A DNA stretch of 64,000 nt from Bacillus sp. OV166 (GTDB lineage Bacteria; Bacillota; Bacilli; Bacillales; Cytobacillaceae): the NCBI RefSeq assembly GCF_900177675.1, contig NZ_FXWM01000001.1, positions 3,171,001-3,235,000 of the forward strand. The letters run 5' to 3'. Under the pieces are notes generated by a model. That model was not told the origin of the DNA. It searched no databases and was given only the letters and a program-made list of their open reading frames with translations. Numbering within the stretch: position 1 is the first letter of the stretch; every line of letters begins with the position of its first letter. Both the position numbers and the translations under genes were made by a program. Shown here piece after piece: positions 8,122 to 16,754 of this stretch.

Positions 8122-8424
8122 CTAAAAAAACTTCCTATATAATTCTTGTCTTATGCTGCCACTTAACTGGGCATATATCCGGGTGGTTTCACTTTTTTCA
8201 TGACCTAATAGGCATTGAATAACATCTAGAGGTGCTCCATTATTCAATAAGTGGGTTGCATAGCTGTGCCTTAGTTGGTGCGGATGAATGTATTTGTTAA
8301 TGCTGGCGCGGTTTGGAATCCGCTTAATAATGTATCGCATCTGGGAAATACTCATTCGATGAGGATTCCGTTCCGTGACAAAAATAGCAGTGTCCCTGTC
8401 TTCACGATGGGATGGCTGCGGCTA
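8122..8424 (-). pseudogene. tyrosine recombinase, C-terminal half
   Basis: The best preserved remnant, open back to a TAG inside CGGCTAACGGG at 8419-8429. It reads DRDTAIFVTERNPHRMS..., then [25 protein letters not shown] and [20 protein letters not shown], so it keeps box II Arg, two His and the catalytic Tyr but lacks the N-terminal DNA-binding half and the first catalytic Arg region. It ends upstream at a CTAACGGG-like core, as if cut there. Antisense to the array. Confidence 0.8.
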
Positions 8425-8426
8425 AC

Positions 8427-8610
8427 GGGTTCCCTTTTGAGGTGCAAACATTGCAAATCACATCATCACTAATATCAATGGCATTCTCAATGGAATTCTC
8501 TAATTAAATAACAATAATAAACGCAGAGAAGGGATAGCTTAATCGCTATCTCTTCATCTTAATTTCACTATCTAATCCCGTTGGTTGAAGAAAGTTGTTG
8601 TCTGTTTTTA
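8427..8610. other. intergenic, possible short coding remnant
   Basis: On the minus strand a short frame with two cysteines (DDVICNVCTSKGNPL) spans about 8425-8490 without a start. Nothing else is visible. Confidence 0.25.
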
Positions 8611-8826
8611 TTAAGTGTCTTCGTCGCTTTTGTACTCCAAAATATCACCTGGTTGACAATCTAAAGTCTTACATATCGCTTCTAATGTTGATAAACGAAC
8701 CGCTTTTGCTTTCCCATTTTTCAGAATGGAAAGATTCGCCATCGTAATCCCAACCCTCTCCGAAAGCTCCGTTACGCTCATTTTTCGTTTTGCTAACATC
8801 ACATCTATATTAATAATAATTGCCAT
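8611..8826 (-). CDS. small HTH regulator (XRE/YozG-like)
   Basis: About 71 residues from ATG 8826, preceded by GGAGG (a longer GTG frame begins inside that site). The helix-turn-helix is 'MSVTELSERVGITMANLSILKNGK', followed by STLEAICKTLDCQPGDILEY, a typical Cro/C1 DNA-binding fold. It abuts the DUF2975 gene upstream on the same strand, as YozG follows YoaS in Bacillus subtilis, so it probably regulates that operon. Confidence 0.85.
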   Translation of the reverse strand: MAIIINIDVMLAKRKMSVTELSERVGITMANLSILKNGKAKAVRLSTLEAICKTLDCQPGDILEYKSDEDT

Positions 8827-8836
8827 ATCCTCCACC

Positions 8837-9319
8837 TCAGACCGTTAAATCATTTTCTGATTTTATATTAATAGCTTCTTGTAAAAGTCTTTGGAGAACA
8901 GCAGCAAAAACGGCGATCACCATAGAGGCGAAAATAATGACCAATCCGATTGGTATGAAACTTGGAGGGTCAACTCTTTCCGCCATGAGATAGTAGAGTG
9001 GCATACCTAGCAGGTACAAGGTACTGATCGTGATGGCACAGTATTTTATATTCTTTAAAGCCTTTACCGATAATTCCGAGAACGCTTGGTTCTTATCAAT
9101 ATAGCTTAAAAGTTTAAAAGCTTGATACAGAGCAAAGTAAAAAGGTATCGCTGCCGCATAAATATCGATTAAAACGAGAGATTTCATATAAGCAATATCT
9201 GGATACAATTCTCCAGCAAAATTCCCGATCTTAGGCACCAAAAATATGCACAATGCAAGAACTGGGATTCCTATAAAAATAACAGCTAGCTTTAAAAAGA
9301 GTGTCGTAACTTGTTTCAT
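8837..9319 (-). CDS. DUF2975 membrane protein (YoaS-like)
   Basis: 160 residues from ATG 9319, chosen because GAGGTG sits 7 bases upstream; the GTG 9328 lies in that site. Four membrane helices (about 10-30, 50-70, 90-112, 120-142). The motif 'SYIDKNQAFSELSVKALKNIKYCAI' marks DUF2975, whose members are paired with a small XRE regulator. Function unknown; membrane or stress signalling is a guess. Confidence 0.8.
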   Translation of the reverse strand: MKQVTTLFLKLAVIFIGIPVLALCIFLVPKIGNFAGELYPDIAYMKSLVLIDIYAAAIPFYFALYQAFKLLSYIDKNQAFSELSVKALKNIKYCAITISTLYLLGMPLYYLMAERVDPPSFIPIGLVIIFASMVIAVFAAVLQRLLQEAINIKSENDLTV

Positions 9320-9605
9320 AAAAAGCACCTCGCATATTTAATGATAACATGATTTTATCATATTGTTTATCGATTTACAATAAAATCATATTGTTTTTTA
9401 TTATATTATTATTGTTATTGAAATATGCTTTTAATTTTGACAAAATAAAAAGCAATTCTCATTACAAAGAAATGCTCTTACTTTAAAATGTTAAATTTAC
9501 AACTTGTTCAACAAAACTTCCAAATAGTTTAATAAAGTAAATCAACAACGAAAGATAACAGAACCTACTTAAAATAAATAATATCCTTCATCGTAAATTG
9601 TTTAT
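9320..9605. other. AT-rich intergenic stretch
   Basis: Holds the promoter side of the DUF2975 operon and otherwise no recognisable feature. The segment 9340-9420 is extremely T/A-rich with repeated TTATTATTG. Confidence 0.4.
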
Positions 9606-9680
9606 CGGCAATCCCCATCTTTGAGCTGGTGAAGCTGCGGCGATCCCCTTTTTAAATTGTGCTAACGGAGCAGGTTAGGA
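9606..9680 (+). repeat. cassette repeat, left arm degenerate
   Basis: Core GAAGCTGCGGCGATCCCC with T-run, inner GTGCTAACGGAGCAG and right arm GTTAGGA; the left arm is not recognisable. Confidence 0.65.
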
Positions 9681-9729
9681 AGAAGGAATCGTGATTTTAA
9701 TGTAGAATATTTCTCTGAGGAGTGATTCT

Positions 9730-10159
9730 ATGGATATATGATTTTCGTTTGTTTTAGACACAGATGTACCAACTGGACCAGAATATTATGGATCTTATAT
9801 GAATGGTTATATAACAGGTAATTTAAATATTTATAAAGATGAAAAATTATTTTTCGAAGAACCATTTACCAACCTAGCAGAACTAGGATGGAAACTGGGC
9901 AAATGGTTACAAAAGATTCGTAGTGGTGTTAGAGAGAATATGGACTTTGATACCATTGACCATGACGAGGCTATAATCAACTTTCTATATGAGGGTGAAG
10001 ATAATTGGAGAATTTATTCAATTTGGCAAGAGTTTGAAACAGACAAATACATTTATTTCCACAACTGTATTAGTAGAAGCTGTAACACATTATCTTCACG
10101 AATTGAATAAGGAACTTCACTCAATTGATTACTTTGTTACTCTGGATAAGGACCTTTAG
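9730..10159 (+). pseudogene. uncharacterised soluble protein, broken twice
   Basis: ATG 9730 with GAGGAG upstream is followed after three codons by TGA; the same frame then runs on as FSFVLDTDVPTGPEYYGS.... Near 10075 the reading moves to another frame that continues with LVEAVTHYLHELNKELHSIDYFVTLDKDL to TAG 10157-10159. An intact ancestor would have about 142 residues. I do not recognise its function. Confidence 0.6.
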
Positions 10160-10190
10160 TAAGTAATATCAAAGGAGTGAGGAAGGTAAA

Positions 10191-11021
10191 ATGAATCAAT
10201 CCTATTTTTATTTAAAACTAGAAACACATCAATTACATATGTCTTATAAAAATGAAAAACGTCGCGTGCGTGTTTTATTGCCGAAAAATTATGATAAAGA
10301 TGAGGCTAAAAATTATCCAGTTGTCTATATGCATGATGGACAAAATGTTTTCTACAGTAGTGAAGCTTATAGCGGGTATTCATGGAAAGTTATTCATGCA
10401 ATTAAACAAAACCCCGATTTTCCGAAGATGATTGTTGTTGGGATAGATAACGCTGAACAAGATCGAATTAATGAATATACGCCTTGGAAAATTACTGAAA
10501 GCCCACTTCCTGAAGATTTTGAACTAGGCGGAAGAGGCGCGGAGTTTGCTGAGTTTGTCATGACAGTCGTGAAGCCGTTTATCGATAAGCATTACCGAAC
10601 TAAATCGGATAAATATCATACAGCGATGATTGGCAGTTCACTTGGAGGAAATATTTCGGCTTTTATGGGTATTGAATATAAAGATCAAATTGGTGGTTTA
10701 GGCATTTTTTCTTTAGCCAATTGGATTACAAGTAAAGCCTTTGACAGTTATATTGCTAGAAAAGAGTTGGATCCTGAACAACGCGTGTACATTCAAGTTG
10801 GGACTCAGGAAGGCGATGATGCCGATCGACAATTGATGTATGGTAATATAAAGCAGGCATATATCGATTGCTCGCTTAAGTATTATAAACAACTGATAAA
10901 AGGCTCTGTTCCAATTGATAGCATTCGTTTAAATATTTTTGCGGATGAAGAACATAATGAAAAATCTTGGGCAAAACACTTGCCAGAATGTTTACGTTTC
11001 TTAAGTGAGAAGTGGTCTTGA
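10191..11021 (+). CDS. esterase, alpha/beta hydrolase (D-type)
   Basis: 276 residues, cytoplasmic, with GGAGTGAGGAAGG upstream. Putative-esterase fold: strand-loop 'YPVVYMHDGQNVF', nucleophile elbow GSSLGG (catalytic Ser) near residue 150, and a late His in EEHNEKSW; an Asp lies between. First gene of an apparent operon with an ATP-grasp enzyme and a second hydrolase. The shared context suggests the hydrolases release or trim a product made by the ATP-grasp enzyme. Confidence 0.85.
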   Translation: MNQSYFYLKLETHQLHMSYKNEKRRVRVLLPKNYDKDEAKNYPVVYMHDGQNVFYSSEAYSGYSWKVIHAIKQNPDFPKMIVVGIDNAEQDRINEYTPWKITESPLPEDFELGGRGAEFAEFVMTVVKPFIDKHYRTKSDKYHTAMIGSSLGGNISAFMGIEYKDQIGGLGIFSLANWITSKAFDSYIARKELDPEQRVYIQVGTQEGDDADRQLMYGNIKQAYIDCSLKYYKQLIKGSVPIDSIRLNIFADEEHNEKSWAKHLPECLRFLSEKWS

Positions 11022-11176
11022 ATGAACTGAATAATTATATTTGACTGAATTTGATCATGGGAGGAATCTATCACTTTTTTTGAATATTTTTGGAAGTTTA
11101 GATTGATTAAATTGGAATAATTGTACCTTAGTCGTGAAAATAATGAATTTTTTGATTCTGAGAAAGGAGCTTTTTT

Positions 11177-12373
11177 ATGAATTATATTTTGATATCACCA
11201 TATTATCCAGGTAATTTTCAGTCATTTGCTCATCGTTTAAAAGACGCAGGTGTCAATGTTTTAGGAATTGGCGAAGAGCCATATGACCAATTAGGTTCCG
11301 AATTACAAAACTCTTTAACAGAATATTATCGTGTGAATAATTTAGAAGATGTAGATGAAGTGAAACGTGCTGTTGCATTTTTATTTTATAAACATGGTCC
11401 AATTGACCGCATTGAATCCAATAACGAATACTGGTTAGAACTTGATGCTCAGTTGCGTGAGCAATTTAACGTGTACGGCAATAAAACGAATGACTTGAAA
11501 AAAGTTAAGTATAAATCTGAAATGAAGAAGCTGTTTAAAAAAGCAGATGTGCCTGTTGTAGAAGGAAGAATCGTTAAAACTAAAACGGAGTTATCTAAAG
11601 CCATTGATGAATTAGGACTGCCAGTTATCGCTAAACCGGATAATGGAGTTGGATCAGCTGCAACCTTTAAATTAAGTTCAGAAGAGGCTGTACGTCATTT
11701 TGAAGAAGAATGGGGAGAAGCACAAGTGTACTTCTTAGAACCATATGTCGAAGGAGGCGTGCTTTGTACATTTGATGGTTTAGTGGATCAGAAAGGGAAC
11801 ATTGTTTTCCAAACAAGTTTTACATATAATGTTCCAACTCTGGAACTCGTTAATGGTCAGTTGGATTTAGCTTATGTGATTCAAAAAGAAATTGATCCAA
11901 AGCTCGAAACTTATGGAAAGGCGATTGTGAAAGCTTTTGGCATGAAAGAACGCTTTTTCCATATTGAGTTTTTTAAATTAGAAAATGGGGATTATGTTGC
12001 ACTTGAATACAATAACCGCTTGGCTGGCGGCTACACGATTGATATGTACAATTTCGCGTACTCCATTGATTTATTTGCTCAGTATGCTTCTATTGTGACA
12101 GGAGGAGAATTTAAGAAGTCCGATGCCAAAAACAAGTTTTGTGTCGGTGTAACACAGCGTGATGCGTATGAGTATAAACATGATACGAATGCTATTTATG
12201 AACGATTTGGCGACCGTGTGAAGTTTGAACAGCGCATGCCAGATGCGTTTGCGGAACTCCAAGGAAATCAATTTTATGCGATTAATGCAGATTCGCATGA
12301 AGAAGTGGATGACATTATCCGTTTTGTACATGAACGAAAAAATTTGGGAAAGGAGATTTTTCTATGCATGTAG
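11177..12373 (+). CDS. ATP-grasp carboxylate ligase
   Basis: 398 residues with GAAAGGAGC upstream. ATP-grasp domain from about 105 to 320: Lys in VIAKPDNGVGSAATF binds ATP and FHIEFFKLENGDYVALEYNNR supplies the acidic and Asn ligands for Mg. The N-terminal 'NYILISPYYPGNFQSFAHRL' part is a pre-ATP-grasp fold. Such enzymes join a carboxylate to an amine or thiol through an acyl phosphate. Substrate unknown. The stop overlaps the next start by 10 bases, so translation is coupled. Confidence 0.85.
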   Translation: MNYILISPYYPGNFQSFAHRLKDAGVNVLGIGEEPYDQLGSELQNSLTEYYRVNNLEDVDEVKRAVAFLFYKHGPIDRIESNNEYWLELDAQLREQFNVYGNKTNDLKKVKYKSEMKKLFKKADVPVVEGRIVKTKTELSKAIDELGLPVIAKPDNGVGSAATFKLSSEEAVRHFEEEWGEAQVYFLEPYVEGGVLCTFDGLVDQKGNIVFQTSFTYNVPTLELVNGQLDLAYVIQKEIDPKLETYGKAIVKAFGMKERFFHIEFFKLENGDYVALEYNNRLAGGYTIDMYNFAYSIDLFAQYASIVTGGEFKKSDAKNKFCVGVTQRDAYEYKHDTNAIYERFGDRVKFEQRMPDAFAELQGNQFYAINADSHEEVDDIIRFVHERKNLGKEIFLCM

Positions 12374-13101
12374 AACAGTTAAACCATTGGAGTGGCGAAT
12401 TAGGACGTGAAATGCTGTTAAACAGATATGGACACAGTGGCATGCCAATCGTAGTTTTTCCTTCATCTGGAGGGACGCATTCTGAATACTATGATTTTGG
12501 AATGATTGATGTGTGTCATGACTTTATTGAATCCGGAAAAGTTCAATTTTTTACATTGGCTAGTATAGATAGCGAAAGTTGGCTGCACGACTCAAAACCG
12601 GCGCATGACCGTGCATTAGCTCATGAGGCATATGACCGTTATGTGATTTCAGAAGCTATTCCATTTATTAAACATAAAACAGGTTGGTTTGATCCAATTA
12701 TGACAACGGGGTGTAGTATGGGGGCATATCATGCGTTGAACTTTTTCTTGAGACATCCGGATGTCTTCCAAACAACCGTTGCACTAAGCGGTGTTTACGA
12801 TGTGCGTTTCTTTTTTGGGGATTACGGAAATGATCCGCTTGTATACGAAAATTCACCGAGTGATTACATATGGAATCAAAATGACGGCTGGTTTATTGAT
12901 CGCTATCGTTCAGCAGATATCATTATTTGTACCGGGCTGGGTGATTGGGAACAGGATGGGCTGCCTTCATACTATACATTAAAAGAAGCCTTTGAAGAAA
13001 AACAAATTCCAGCTTGGTTTGATGAGTGGGGCGAAGATGTTTCGCATGATTGGATTTGGTGGCGACGCCAAATGCCGTATTATTTAGGAAAATTACTTTA
13101 A
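12364..13101 (+). CDS. esterase, alpha/beta hydrolase
   Basis: 245 residues. Nucleophile elbow GCSMGAYHA (catalytic Ser), 'HPDVFQTTVALSGVYD' after it, and a C-terminal His in DVSHDWIWWRRQM. It resembles esterases of the YvaK/putative-esterase group. It overlaps the ATP-grasp gene and ends the three-gene operon, which has a long terminator after it. Two different hydrolases flanking one ATP-grasp enzyme is a recurring but functionally unassigned layout in Firmicutes. Confidence 0.85.
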   Translation: MHVEQLNHWSGELGREMLLNRYGHSGMPIVVFPSSGGTHSEYYDFGMIDVCHDFIESGKVQFFTLASIDSESWLHDSKPAHDRALAHEAYDRYVISEAIPFIKHKTGWFDPIMTTGCSMGAYHALNFFLRHPDVFQTTVALSGVYDVRFFFGDYGNDPLVYENSPSDYIWNQNDGWFIDRYRSADIIICTGLGDWEQDGLPSYYTLKEAFEEKQIPAWFDEWGEDVSHDWIWWRRQMPYYLGKLL

Positions 13102-13107
13102 TAAAAT

Positions 13108-13151
13108 GTCAAAAAAACATCAGTACGGTTGAGTCGCTGGTGTTTTTTGAC
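13108..13151 (+). terminator. long terminator of the hydrolase/ATP-grasp operon
   Basis: GTCAAAAAAACATCAG pairs along its length with CTGGTGTTTTTTGAC around a 13-base loop. The A/T-rich stem should work in both directions. Confidence 0.8.
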
Positions 13152-13199
13152 ACGGGATTTTTTGATTTTTAGGTAATAAATAATTGATTTCGTATTGAG

Positions 13200-13275
13200 A
13201 CAATAACAAGTTCATCTCTCCCTAAAAATTCTTTTTTTCTGGAATTATTGACCGGATTATCGAAATCGAAAGGGC
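13200..13275 (-). pseudogene. tyrosine recombinase, N-terminal fragment
   Basis: Strongly similar to 25670-25735 (shared CATCTCTCCCTAAAAATTCT and GAATTATTGACC). On the minus strand it reads DNPVNNSRKK, matching NNQVNNSSKN at the start of the 25.4 kb remnant. Only this short piece is left, and no left arm adjoins it. Confidence 0.55.
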
Positions 13276-13358
13276 AGCTCTTAATAGCTAAAGGAGAAGG
13301 AGACTAGAATAAGTATGTAGAAATATAGCAGAAAGATAATTTTAAAGGGATGTAGGAA

Positions 13359-13555
13359 ATGGAGAAAACAGAAAAGTACCACAGAGCTTTTGGTGTATAT
13401 GGTATTTGTTTTGAAAATGGGAATCTTTTAGTAATAAACAAGAATGGTGGACCATACATAAATCTTATGACCTTCCAGGAGGAAGTTTAGAAGAACCAGA
13501 GAGTTTAACAATTGCAGTGAAAAGAGAGTTTCTTGAAGAAACTGGTTTCGAATGA
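13359..13555 (+). pseudogene. Nudix hydrolase, frameshifted and truncated
   Basis: Opens MEKTEKYHRAFGVYGICFENGNLLVINKNGGPY, shifts frame near 13460, then reads YDLPGGSLEEPESL...REFLEETGFE, the Nudix box (G-x5-E-x7-REUxEExGU). It stops at once after the box, so the C-terminal half is missing. Nudix enzymes hydrolyse nucleoside diphosphate derivatives. Confidence 0.7.
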
Positions 13556-13609
13556 GAAAGTTTGTTGAGAAAAATCAAAAAATAGGACGAAAATATTTTT
13601 AGTCTTCCG

Positions 13610-13710
13610 CAAGCCGGCGCGATTCTTTATCAGGGATCGCTTTCTTTATTGAGTTAAACAATAGGCGGCAGCGGCTGCGGGCCATTTTCTTGAATAACAC
13701 TCAATAAGGA
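13610..13710 (+). repeat. second repeat family, copy a
   Basis: Left part GCCGGCGC, hairpin GCGAT..GATCGC, right part TTGAATAACACTCAATAAGG. Related copies at 31299, 32521 and 43853. Confidence 0.6.
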
Positions 13711-13761
13711 AATTGGATATTTATGTTAAAGTATATAAAAGATTTTGAAAAAGTGTACTCA

Positions 13762-13781
13762 AGCTAATGAAGCAGTTATCT
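13762..13781 (+). repeat. cassette repeat, short form, degenerate
   Basis: AGCTAATGAAGCAGTTATCTGAA preceded by the GTGTACTCA flank: arms joined without core. Confidence 0.5.
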
Positions 13782-13869
13782 GAAAAAAAACAACGTATTT
13801 TTTGTATTGATTTAATGGTTCTAAACGAGGTGAAATTTGTAAAATCAAATTTAATAGGAGGAAGGTAGA

Positions 13870-14550
13870 GTGTCAAATGAAACAAAGAGTTACATTGACT
13901 ATCCAATGGCAAAAATTCCAGGAGGAGAAATAGATTTAAGAGACGATAGAATAAAAAGCAAATGGAAAGCTGAAATAAGACCGTTTCTTCTTGGCAGGTA
14001 TCCTGTAACTATGAGTCTGTACTATGCTATTACAAATAAATCACCTAATTCTTTTGACGGAGAGCTAAAACCGGTTGTAAATATTTCTTGGAATGATGCA
14101 ATTTCTTTTTGTAATCTACTATCACAGAAAGCTGGACTAAAAGAGTGTTATTCTATAAGTAATGATGGTGAAAACATTATTTGTGATTGGGAATCAGACG
14201 GCTATCGACTTCCTTCAGAAGCAGAGTGGCAATATGCATGTAAAGCAGGGACTACTAGTTATAGATATGGAGAGCTTGATAAGATTGCCTGGTATAATGA
14301 AAATTCAGGAGGCAAAATCCATGAAATAGGAAGAAAGGAACCGAATGCATGGGGTCTGTATGATATGTTAGGGAATGTTTGGGAGTGGTGTTGGGATTTA
14401 TATGATGAACAAGTGTACGGCTCCTACCGAATTTTTAGAGGTGGTAGCTGGGCTGAAGAGGCTAGGGGTTGTGGGGCTACGTGTCGTCGTCGTAGCCATC
14501 CGTCATTTTGCATAGAAGACCTTGGAATCCGTCTTGCCCAGTCTTTTTAA
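13870..14550 (+). CDS. SUMF1/formylglycine-generating-enzyme-fold protein
   Basis: 226 residues from GTG 13870, with GGAGGAAGG upstream. The FGE-sulfatase fold is seen throughout: 'IPGGEIDL', 'RYPVTMSLYYAI', 'YRLPSEAEWQYACKAG', 'GLYDMLGNVWEWCWDLYD', 'RIFRGGSWAEEARGCGATCRRRSHPS' and 'DLGIRLA'. True members oxidise a sulfatase Cys to formylglycine, but many bacterial ones act as sulfoxide synthases or binding proteins. No sulfatase is nearby. Cysteines lie at the C-terminal region, yet I cannot assign the catalytic pair. Confidence 0.85.
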   Translation: MSNETKSYIDYPMAKIPGGEIDLRDDRIKSKWKAEIRPFLLGRYPVTMSLYYAITNKSPNSFDGELKPVVNISWNDAISFCNLLSQKAGLKECYSISNDGENIICDWESDGYRLPSEAEWQYACKAGTTSYRYGELDKIAWYNENSGGKIHEIGRKEPNAWGLYDMLGNVWEWCWDLYDEQVYGSYRIFRGGSWAEEARGCGATCRRRSHPSFCIEDLGIRLAQSF

Positions 14551-14638
14551 ACAAACAAGCCAACTTTCGAGGTTTTACAGCTCAACGAACGGAGATCATT
14601 AGTGCAAGAAAATAAGCTGATTTTTAAATAAAATGTAT

Positions 14639-14677
14639 TAGAGATTGTGAAGGTTTCTACTTAAACTATAGGGGAAT
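14639..14677 (+). repeat. cassette repeat, left flank and arm only
   Basis: GAGATTGTGAAGGTTTCTAC then TTAAACTATAGGGG; identical flank precedes the copy at 43981. Core and right arm are absent. Confidence 0.5.
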
Positions 14678-14777
14678 AATAAATAAATAGAACAACAGAA
14701 TTTATCGAAAAATTATTTATCTTTTAAGCATCAATTGTTTAAATCCGAAAAAACTATTGGAAATGAGGGACTTTAAG

Positions 14778-15281
14778 ATGACACACCCCACATTAATAAT
14801 GTACAACTACCACGTATGGGCAAATGGAGTTATAATTGATCGTTTAAAAGAACTTCCAAAGGAAATTTATCATAAGGAGATTCAGAGTGGTTTTTCTTCG
14901 GTATCAAAGGTGTTGTCTCACATTTATCTCACAGATTATGCATGGTTTGACATTATCTCAGGTAAAAGTATGAATGAAGCAATGGAGTTCACGAATCAAT
15001 TAAGAGAACAGGTCGAAACGAAAAGTATTGAGGAAATGAAAAAAATATTTCTAGACTTATCTGAACGATACAAAGCACTTCTGAATAGTCAAGAAGATAT
15101 TGAAAAGTTGATTGTGGTGGATAATCCATATGCTGGGTTGCTTGAAACTTCTATTTCTGAATCGGTACTACACGTTGTCACTCATGGATCATATCACCGT
15201 GGCAATATAGCTACTATGTTGCGGCAAATGGGACACACCTCCGTTATGCAAGATTTTGGACTTTACCTATATTCAAAATAG
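14778..15281 (+). CDS. DinB family protein
   Basis: 167 residues from ATG 14778; GAGGGA lies 8 bases upstream, so the in-frame TTG 14757 is less likely. Four-helix DinB/YfiT fold with metal ligands spaced as in the family: His in VSKVLSHIYLTDYAWF, and the paired His in LHVVTHGSYHRGNIATML. Members bind Ni or Zn and often act as thiol-dependent transferases; this one's substrate is unknown. A single-gene cassette between repeats at 14639 and 15330. Confidence 0.9.
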   Translation: MTHPTLIMYNYHVWANGVIIDRLKELPKEIYHKEIQSGFSSVSKVLSHIYLTDYAWFDIISGKSMNEAMEFTNQLREQVETKSIEEMKKIFLDLSERYKALLNSQEDIEKLIVVDNPYAGLLETSISESVLHVVTHGSYHRGNIATMLRQMGHTSVMQDFGLYLYSK

Positions 15282-15329
15282 AAGAGAGTAAACTCAAGCA
15301 CCAATCCACTTTAAATGGAACAGTTCTTC

Positions 15330-15404
15330 AACTAACGGGTGCTTGTGTTTAACAAAGGGTTGCTGAGGCGGCTCTTTTTTATTGAGCAAAAGGTCAGGTT
15401 AGTT
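15330..15404 (+). repeat. cassette repeat, full copy
   Basis: Left arm AACTAACGGGTGC behind CAGTTCTTC; core GGGTTGCTGAGGCGGCTC with T-run; right arm GTTAGTTCAACAAG. Confidence 0.85.
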
Positions 15405-15471
15405 CAACAAGAAATTACTTAAATGATAAAATTAAATTAATGTGATTTTTACATAAGTAGGGGGTAATAAA

Positions 15472-15738
15472 ATGAAAATCCGTTTAGTAAAAGGTTCAGA
15501 CTATTATACTATATCTCCATTAATCAATCAGTGGTGGGGTGGAAGAAATATGTCTGATATGTTACCAAAATTGTTTTTCGACCATTTTACAAATACAAGT
15601 TTTATTGCAGAAAAGGATGGACAAATTGTAGGTTTTCTTATTGGATTTCTCTCACATTCCGAATCAAATGAGTCATATATTCTATTTCCTGAAATCAGGA
15701 TGGACCCCAACAAAATGAGTTTAACAAGAGTTGCTTAA
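15472..15738 (+). pseudogene. GNAT acetyltransferase, truncated
   Basis: ATG 15472 with AGTAGGGGG upstream. The N-terminal GNAT half is present (MKIRLVKGSDYYTISPLIN, 'FIAEKDGQIVGFLIGFLS'), but the frame ends at 88 residues just before the acetyl-CoA loop R/Q-x-x-G-x-A that should follow strand 4. A full GNAT is about 140-170 residues. Probably non-functional. Confidence 0.6.
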
Positions 15739-15761
15739 TGTCAAAATAAAAAAAGCTTGGG

Positions 15762-16634
15762 TTAAATTTTCCTAAGCTCATCTATACAAGAATTATTGTA
15801 GAATAAACTCTCTCGATCGACTTGTATCATAATTTTGGTGACGTAATGTTCCTTATGATTCATTACAACTGTATCATAAATATACTCTTCAAAAACATAA
15901 TCACCTAAGCCTAAATTTAAACGTTCCATCTTTGAAAAAAGTCGCTTATATGTTTTATGTATTGTTTTCTCATCTCCTATATGATATCCACTGAGAAAAT
16001 CACCCTTAACACTTTTAAAATACGGATATCCTTCCTTGGGATTTGGTTGCTCAATATATAAATAGCTATAATTAGTGAATTCTCCCTTTAATACTTGCTC
16101 CCGTTTCGTTATAACACCTATTGGATATCCTGTATCAAGTTGTGATACGTTCAATTCATTAATAAAATCTGAAACGACCTCTACAAATTCTTCATCGGTT
16201 ATATTTTCAATATTTCTACTTAAATAAAGTGTTGCTTCTGGTAATTGTTCAAGCGTAACTTGATGAAAATCAAGGTGTGACGCTTCTTCCATTAATGCTA
16301 TTTTTGCCTCGATAATTTTTTCCTTCGATTCAATCTCCTTACGTTTTTTCATAATCTCTTCTTTTTTTTGATACATTAAAGACAAAAAACTTTCAGGCGA
16401 TTTATTTTGCGTATATTGTTGAATAGCTTTTAGCGACATACCAAGATCCTTTAATAAATCAATAACAAAGAATAGATCTATCTGGCGAATTGAATAATAA
16501 CGGTACCCTTTTTCATTTTTCAATACCGGAGACAAAAGCCCTATTTGATCGTAAAAAAAAAGTGTTTGTTTGTTTACTTTGCAAAGCTTCGCGAATTCAC
16601 CTGTAGTTAAATATTTTCCATTTTTTTTATTCAT
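15762..16634 (-). CDS. MerR-family activator, BmrR/BltR-like
   Basis: 290 residues. N-terminal winged helix: YLTTGEFAKLCKVNKQTLFFYDQIGLLSP and the wing GYRYYSIRQIDLFFVIDLLKDLGMSLK; a long coiled-coil dimer helix (about 90-120) full of Glu/Lys; a C-terminal GyrI-like ligand-binding domain from about 125. It is divergent from an MFS exporter, and a MerR-type promoter lies between them. Drug-responsive activation of the exporter is the likely role. Confidence 0.85.
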   Translation of the reverse strand: MNKKNGKYLTTGEFAKLCKVNKQTLFFYDQIGLLSPVLKNEKGYRYYSIRQIDLFFVIDLLKDLGMSLKAIQQYTQNKSPESFLSLMYQKKEEIMKKRKEIESKEKIIEAKIALMEEASHLDFHQVTLEQLPEATLYLSRNIENITDEEFVEVVSDFINELNVSQLDTGYPIGVITKREQVLKGEFTNYSYLYIEQPNPKEGYPYFKSVKGDFLSGYHIGDEKTIHKTYKRLFSKMERLNLGLGDYVFEEYIYDTVVMNHKEHYVTKIMIQVDRESLFYNNSCIDELRKI

Positions 16635-16651
16635 TTTTTACAGCTCCACCC

Positions 16652-16682
16652 TTGACTATATAGTTACTATATACACTAGGAT
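16652..16682 (+). promoter_or_regulatory. MerR-type promoter with 19-bp spacer
   Basis: -35 TTGACT (16652-16657) and -10 TAGGAT (16677-16682) are 19 bases apart, too far for normal use. The spacer region holds the perfect dyad TATATAGTTACTATATA (16657-16673). This over-long spacer with a centred dyad is the hallmark of MerR-family activation by DNA distortion. Confidence 0.8.
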
Positions 16683-16754
16683 GAAAATTGTAAACAAATG
16701 AAAACAATACAAGTAAGTTTGCGGGAATTAGTTTTGTTAAGGAGAATGTAAAAG

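Noticed and set aside
12071..12331. ORFs within the ATP-grasp gene
   Set aside because: Shadows of the clearly conserved 398-residue frame.
13870..14550. True formylglycine-generating enzyme
   Set aside because: No sulfatase nearby and the catalytic cysteine pair cannot be placed with confidence.
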